Below, one piece after another: positions 6,347-10,411 of a stretch of DNA of 10,411 nt; the stretch's first letter is position 1; every line of letters starts with the position of its first letter. The notes below the pieces were generated by a model. That model saw only the letters and a program-made list of their open reading frames with translations, made no database searches and had not been told where the DNA came from. Location: assembly GCA_022496205.1 (NCBI GenBank), contig WTXD01000392.1, positions 1-10,411 on the forward strand. Direction: 5' to 3'. The DNA is from Gloeopeniophorella convolvens. Its lineage: Eukaryota; Basidiomycota; Agaricomycetes; Russulales. The translations under genes were made by a program, and so were the position numbers.

Positions 6347-6510
6347 GGCCCGGAAGAATCTAGAACAGGAACGAGAGTAGGTACAGCCTTAGGGGCTAGA
6401 ACATAATGATGTCATATACATTGTAGATCAGATAGCTCGCAGACCACCAAGTCCCTTATCTAATCTAATCAGAGACGTCCTTTCTGTCCTGAGTCCTGTC
6501 CATCTTAACA
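6347..6510 (-). repeat. gypsy 5' LTR, outer part (split by hAT insertion)
   Basis: The 164 bases match 2719-2882. On the minus strand the LTR starts at 6510 with TGTTAAGATGG. Integrase coding sequence on the plus strand begins at the very next base. Confidence 0.9.
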
Positions 6511-7929
6511 CTTCGGGACCGCAAGCAAGCCCAACATCGAGCATCACAGTACATGATCAAGGATGGTCGACTATGGCGCATACATGGAGGATCTAGTGTG
6601 CGCGCACGCGCGCGAACAGAGTGCGTATCACAAGCTGAGGCAGAGAAGCTTGCAGTGGAACAGCATCGCGGGGGTGACCACCTCGGCCGTGATGCCACTA
6701 AAATTGCCTTACTTGATCGCATAACCAGCCCTAATCTCGACGCCTCCATCATGCGGGCCCTGAAGACGTGCCCAGAGTGCAAAAATTTCGGACCGACGCA
6801 CCTCCACGCTCTTCTCCAACCCATCACCCGCCGGCACCCTTTTGAGCTCCTGGTCGGAGACTACCTTAAACTACCAACAGGAAAAGGGGGCTACAAGATC
6901 GTAGGCCTGTACTTGGATGTCTTCTCACAGCACATTTGGGCATTTCCCTACAAGATGGAAGTCCGGGCAAAACACACAGTCGACGCGCTACGTACCATCT
7001 TCCGCCACTTTGTGGCTCCCGAGACATTCATGACTGACAGCGGCTCTCACTTCAATGCTGCAGAAGTCCGCGAGTTCTGCGACACGCGAGGAACCAAGCA
7101 TCATGTCACACCGGCATACTCACCGTGGGTCAATGGACTCGTAGAGGGCACCAACAAGATCCTCCTGAACGTGTTGCACCGACTTTGTGCACCAACAGTC
7201 GGTGAAAACGATCCACCCACTGACGACAAAGACATTCTACGCGCGTGGCCAGAGCACCTCGACGCCGCAATCGACGCACTCAACCATCGAATATTGCCAG
7301 CACTCAAATACTCGCCAAAGGAGCTGTTGCTGGGTATCACAGTAAACACAACGAAGACACCCCAGGAAGTCATGGACACCGAAACTACGGAGTTCGAGGC
7401 TGCAACGCACATAGCCTATGTCGCGCAACAGCACATCGACGGATACGAGGCGGCAGTGTGCCACGCTGCAGCACAGAAACGCGCATTCGATAAACGCGTC
7501 CTGAAGGACACCGGTGAGGTTATTTTCGCATGAGGGCAACTCGTTCAAGTGTATCGCAGCACACTCGATGGGAACTTCAAGACAGACCGAAAACTCTTGC
7601 CCTGGTGGTCCCAACCGTACCGCATTCACGCACGAATTCGTAACGCATACGTACTCGAGGAGCTGAACGGCACGAGCATTTCGGGCGAATTCAGCGCGCG
7701 CCGACTTCGGGCATTCCATCCACGACCGGGAAGTCAGTTGGAAGTTGAGCAGAAGGATTGGGTTCAGGAGCACGCAAGAGCAGAAGCAGAGACGGATCAG
7801 CGCGGTGAGGGTACCGCTCTATTTTCGAGAGGGGGGCATGGAATAGGGGGTGACGCAGCAGGGGGAGAGAGAGACTTGGAGCGAGTTCGGGAACGCGAGA
7901 GAGAATGCGAGACGGTATCAGAACCGTAG
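6511..7929 (+). pseudogene. gypsy integrase, 5'-truncated and with an in-frame stop
   Basis: The frame is open from 6511, the first base after the LTR, and its protein is integrase-like from the start (LRDRKQ..., YMIKDGRLWRI). Counting from Met at 6553, the zinc-binding HHCC set is H38, H43, C73, C76. The catalytic triad is D103 (LLVGDYLKL), D162 (MTDSGSHF) and E198 (GLVEGTNK), with 35 residues between the last two, the classic DD35E. A TGA at 7531-7533 interrupts the frame, after which the same frame continues with GQLVQVYRS, LLPWWSQPYRI (GPY/F-like) and FSARRLRAF, the usual C-terminal domain. No chromodomain is evident; the tail is Glu/Arg-rich and ends at 7929. The enzyme would insert retroelement cDNA. 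It is on the opposite strand to the adjacent reverse transcriptase block. Confidence 0.88.
7826..7850 (+). other. polypurine-tract-like G-run near the end of the integrase frame
   Basis: The segment has two G-runs, CGAGAGGGGGG and ATAGGGGG. Gypsy elements prime plus-strand DNA from such a purine tract just before the 3' LTR. No LTR can be recognised downstream. A close relative of this sequence lies at 9326-9346. Confidence 0.3.
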
Positions 7930-9325
7930 CTACTCCGGGAAATGCCGAATCTCCTCCTCCTCTGACTCTACGCCTGGCAGCAGCGCCGCCTCCAACGGTC
8001 GGTGCATCGCTTGCGCTGTCGACGGCGCCCGGCGGCGCGCACATTGCGCTGTATGGGCTGCGCGTGTCCGGTGCATCTCGCGCGGACCTCTTTGTTCTAG
8101 TTGCTGAGGCGGGCTGTGCATAGGAACGCTGAGGCATGTGCAGCATGCGGCGGTCAAGCGGAACTGTGCGGTGGTGGCATGGGTGCGCGCGGGCAATGAT
8201 GGGACGTACGGTACATCGATCGCGCGCCGTGTCTTGCAGAGAAACTCAAGTGGCGGTGGTGTAGGTGTCGGTGCAAGCGCTGTGCAGCTCGAGTCGAGCG
8301 CGCACGAAATCGAGGCGCCGCAGGGCTAGTCGTCCCTCTTCAGTAAAGTGAATGAGCCCCCTGCGGGTTCCTCGACCCGCCGCTGCTCCTCACGCTTCGT
8401 ATCATGTCGTCCCCCTCCCTCACTGGCATGAATCCTCTGTCCACTTCACGACCGCTCGCACTGGCCGATCCAGCCCCTCGTGCGTGCTGGGCGCACGCAC
8501 GTGCACGGGCGCGCACGCGTGTAACGCCTCGCGGGATGATAGACATCGGACACACGAGGATGCCGGAAGCGCGAGGAGGAGCGCGGGGAGGCGCGCAGCA
8601 CGGAGAGGAGGTGCGTCGCGTTGGCTAGGCCCTGTTCAGCGGCGACACACATGGACGTTGCACCTGCTCAGACGCGCTGTCAACGAAGAAGAGAAGCGAG
8701 CAACCCGCCGCGATCACTGCTGCGCACGCACGCATCAGCCTGCATTCTCGATTTGGCGAGTTAGTAGCGCAGGCACCTCCGGTTGCGGAGAGCACCTTGC
8801 AGAACGTGTGCAGGCGCACGAGCCGGTGCGCCTCGACCCCGAGCACGGCAATGAGCCGGCGCCCGCAGAGCCCAACACGCCCCTCGCGTGCACCTTGTCA
8901 ACCATAACATGTGCTTTTCGGGGAGGGAAAACCGCATTTGACGCTTCCAGCATCTCTGCTAGCGGCGCGAGCGTGTCATTGATCCTGCACGCTGCGCTCT
9001 CGACGGCTACGAACACGCTCTGCTCGCTCGCGCAAAGCGCAGTGCTCTCTGCGCATAGCTGTGGTGGTGAGATCTCGCAGCACGGAGGGGGGTACGCTCA
9101 GTAATGCGTCATGTCGTGCTACAGCATCGCTACTGCATGCATGGCGAGAGCGGCGAGCACAGTGGGGTTATGTGTTGTGGTGGTATATCGGGTTCAGCAA
9201 CATTTAATACAGATTAGTGCCTTGATAGGGCCTCTGGCAGCAGCGCGGGCTTGAGGCATACACGCCACAGCTCGCAGAGCTAGTCTCGTTCCAAGAAGTT
9301 CTAGGAGAGGTCGAGTTACTCGAGC
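7930..9325. other. GC-rich block without recognisable gene
   Basis: The stretch follows the integrase frame. It has many overlapping open frames on both strands, the longest being 250 codons at 8352-9104 (plus), Ala-, Ser-, Arg- and His-rich, with no motif I know. A 93-codon frame lies opposite (9016-8735). Codon-like structure is not clearly better on one strand. Features include a CTC-rich run near 7951-7965 and alternating purine-pyrimidine DNA at 8491-8523. It could be decayed element tail, an unknown host gene with introns, or intergenic DNA. Confidence 0.4.
8352..9104 (+). CDS. doubtful 250-residue open frame, unrecognised
   Basis: The frame is long, but its product is low in structure: Ala/Ser/Arg/His-rich with scattered Cys, no domain, signal peptide or repeats that I recognise, and no Kozak-like or promoter context that stands out. 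Three frames of 68-93 codons occupy the other strand of the same region, as expected by chance in GC-rich DNA. If it is real it may be only one exon of a spliced gene. I list it so that the stretch is not left blank. Confidence 0.12.
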   Translation: MSPLRVPRPAAAPHASYHVVPLPHWHESSVHFTTARTGRSSPSCVLGARTCTGAHACNASRDDRHRTHEDAGSARRSAGRRAARRGGASRWLGPVQRRHTWTLHLLRRAVNEEEKRATRRDHCCARTHQPAFSIWRVSSAGTSGCGEHLAERVQAHEPVRLDPEHGNEPAPAEPNTPLACTLSTITCAFRGGKTAFDASSISASGASVSLILHAALSTATNTLCSLAQSAVLSAHSCGGEISQHGGGYAQ

Positions 9326-9346
9326 GAGAGGGGGGAGGATAGGGGG
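9326..9346 (+). other. second polypurine-tract-like G-run
   Basis: GAGAGGGGGGAGGATAGGGGG resembles 7828-7850 (GAGAGGGGGG, four to five changed bases, ATAGGGGG). It may mark the 3' end of another gypsy copy. Confidence 0.3.
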
Positions 9347-9862
9347 ACGTGGTGAAAATCGAAGACGAAATGCCGTTCTGTGAGGGAAACGTGGGAATTG
9401 TTCAGAAAATTTGACTCTGACTTTGTTCTCAGTCCGGGGTACTGCGGTCTCGGCTTCCCTATCAAGTCCTCCCCTCTCCTCCCCTCTCCCTCACCGAAAA
9501 CCGTCTGGGGACGAGGCTATCGGCGAGCCTACAGCTAAAACCGAAACCGTAAGCCCTTTTCCACTTCTCGGGAATACAGGCCCGGGTTTCGATTAAGCAT
9601 TCGGTTGCTGATGCCGAGAAACCCGCCTGTCGACTTGCTGCCGTGCCAACACAAAATGATAACCCCGCGTCGAGGACTTAACTTGGGCCTGCTCCGCTCA
9701 GGTTATGTCAGACTCACGTGTATCTGGGGATAACTGGCAGGGACCTATGATTTCGGTTCTAGCTGTAAGGGCAAGTACTAGTGGGCTGCGACCACTCCTG
9801 CAGTCGAATGCAAGTCGAACGCGACTCGCGCGTCGCATCATGTGATGTTTCTTACGCGAATG
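9347..9862. other. intergenic stretch upstream of the aminopeptidase gene
   Basis: No frame longer than about 60 codons is seen and none is recognised. It holds a pure pyrimidine run at 9467-9492. It ends the transposon-rich part and probably belongs to the 5' region of the gene at 10063. Confidence 0.45.
9467..9492 (+). repeat. pyrimidine tract with 10-bp tandem unit
   Basis: TCCTCCCCTC occurs twice in tandem followed by TCCCTC, giving 26 bases with no purine. Such CT tracts are common in fungal promoters. Confidence 0.7.
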
Positions 9863-9990
9863 TAATCGGGGACGAATGCGTCACCCATCCAAAAGGGGAA
9901 GGCAGACAGGACCACCCGCCTGGGGTCTAGGATTACCGTGCTCATGGGGTTCTGTACCCCCGGAGGTGCACGATAATCGATTCAAAAGAA

Positions 9991-10000
9991 CAAAAATAAA
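9991..10000 (+). promoter_or_regulatory. possible core promoter element of the aminopeptidase gene
   Basis: CAAAAATAAA lies about 65 bases upstream of the ATG in otherwise GC-balanced DNA and could serve as a TATA-like element. The start codon has A at -3 (CCATCATGCC), a good eukaryotic context. There is no direct proof of use. Confidence 0.25.
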
Positions 10001-10062
10001 ACGCTTCTCTGGACTCATAAGAGCAGCAACTCCGTTGGACTGGGGCACCAACGACAGCCATC

Positions 10063-10411
10063 ATGCCGTCCGAAACCTCTGGATTCATCGACTTCACCTA
10101 TGCAGGCGAAAACCCATAAGACGTGGTACAAGGCCGTCGGTGACCTCGCCTCAGGTGTCACGCCCGTCGTCATCCTCCACGGCGGCCCGGCATCCCCCAC
10201 TTCTACCTGCTTCCCAACCTCGAGCTTACCCGCACGAACAACATCCCGACCATCATCTATGATCAAATCGGCGTCGGCCAGTCTAGCCACCTTAAGGACA
10301 AGCCGAAGGAGTTCTGGACGGTCGAGCTGTTCATGGACGAGCTCGATAACCTGCTCTCGAAGCTCGGCATCGCCGACAACTTCGGCCTCATCGGCCACTC
10401 GTGGGAGGAAT
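10063..10411 (+). pseudogene. proline iminopeptidase-like S33 hydrolase, 5' part, three frameshifts
   Basis: The start (MPSETSGFIDFTYAGE), the oxyanion-hole motif VVILHGGP, the stretch IIYDQIGVGQSSHLKDK and the nucleophile motif GHSW identify a fungal proline iminopeptidase-type alpha/beta hydrolase (peptidase family S33), which removes N-terminal proline or related residues from peptides. The catalytic Ser codon is 10399-10401. About 116 of the usual roughly 300 residues are present; the gene runs off the window. The frame is broken three times: an extra base in the A-run 10109-10112, a missing G at 10189-10190, and a missing G at 10403-10405, which turns the expected GHSWGG into GHSWEE. Between the breaks the protein is well conserved with no stop, so recent decay or sequencing error are both possible. 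Marked pseudogene because the frame as given is broken. Confidence 0.8.

Larger units (their letters stand above)
2483..6510 (-). mobile_element. gypsy-derived LTR unit with only protease and reverse transcriptase inside
   Basis: Two direct 400-bp repeats (2483-2882, and 4628-4863 plus 6347-6510) bound 1745 bases of minus-strand gypsy protease and reverse transcriptase. The LTRs carry a canonical TATATAAAGG on the minus strand, so LTR and pol agree in direction. Gag, RNase H, integrase, an evident primer-binding site and a polypurine tract are missing; pol homology stops at the LTR borders on both sides. Such a unit could move only with proteins supplied in trans. No target-site duplication was found between the bases left of 2483 and right of 6510, so the unit is rearranged or its left limit lies elsewhere. 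A hAT-like element interrupts the 5' LTR. Confidence 0.7.

Noticed and set aside
9876..10262. 128-codon plus-strand frame spanning the aminopeptidase start
   Set aside because: It is out of frame with the hydrolase segments and crosses its promoter region; it stays open only by chance.
10015..10398. 127-codon minus-strand frame over the aminopeptidase
   Set aside because: It is antisense to a well-conserved hydrolase and resembles nothing.

Overview
The window looks like a transposon-rich stretch of a fungal, most likely basidiomycete, nuclear genome. It is inferred from the Ty1/copia and Ty3/gypsy proteins, from LTRs with a eukaryotic TATA box, from a hAT-type DNA transposon, and from a fungal-style S33 aminopeptidase gene at the right edge. 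No bacterial operon, CRISPR array, rRNA or tRNA gene is visible.

Layout. 1-1757 (minus strand): the 5' part of a copia retrotransposon cut by the window edge, with a probable short LTR, a primer-binding site, gag with one zinc knuckle, an aspartic protease and a GAG-pre-integrase domain; the reading frame breaks twice. 1758-2386: no recognisable gene. 2387-2482: short direct repeats related to the next LTR. 2483-6510 (minus strand): a gypsy-derived unit made of two 400-bp LTRs that enclose only a protease plus reverse transcriptase block, without gag, RNase H or integrase. Its 5' LTR is split by a 1475-bp non-autonomous hAT-like element (4864-6338) with terminal inverted repeats and a perfect 8-bp target-site duplication. 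6511-7929 (plus strand): a gypsy integrase, DD35E and zinc-binding residues intact, starting abruptly at the LTR edge and carrying one in-frame stop. 7930-9860: GC-rich DNA without a recognisable gene. 10063-10411 (plus strand): the first third of a proline iminopeptidase-like gene that runs off the right edge and is interrupted by three one-base frameshifts.

Relations. Only the last gene looks like a host gene; the rest is nested and decayed mobile DNA. The order of events can be partly read: the gypsy LTR unit was in place before the hAT element landed in its 5' LTR, because the other LTR keeps the uninterrupted site. The two LTRs differ by ten transitions, half at CpG, which points to cytosine-methylation or RIP-like decay. 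The frameshifts that can be localised most clearly (reverse transcriptase and aminopeptidase) lie in short homopolymers, so uncorrected sequencing error has to be weighed against real pseudogenisation. I see no convincing new multi-gene system here; the most unusual objects are the hAT element with its unexplained GC-rich cargo and the LTR unit whose contents are trimmed exactly at the LTR borders.
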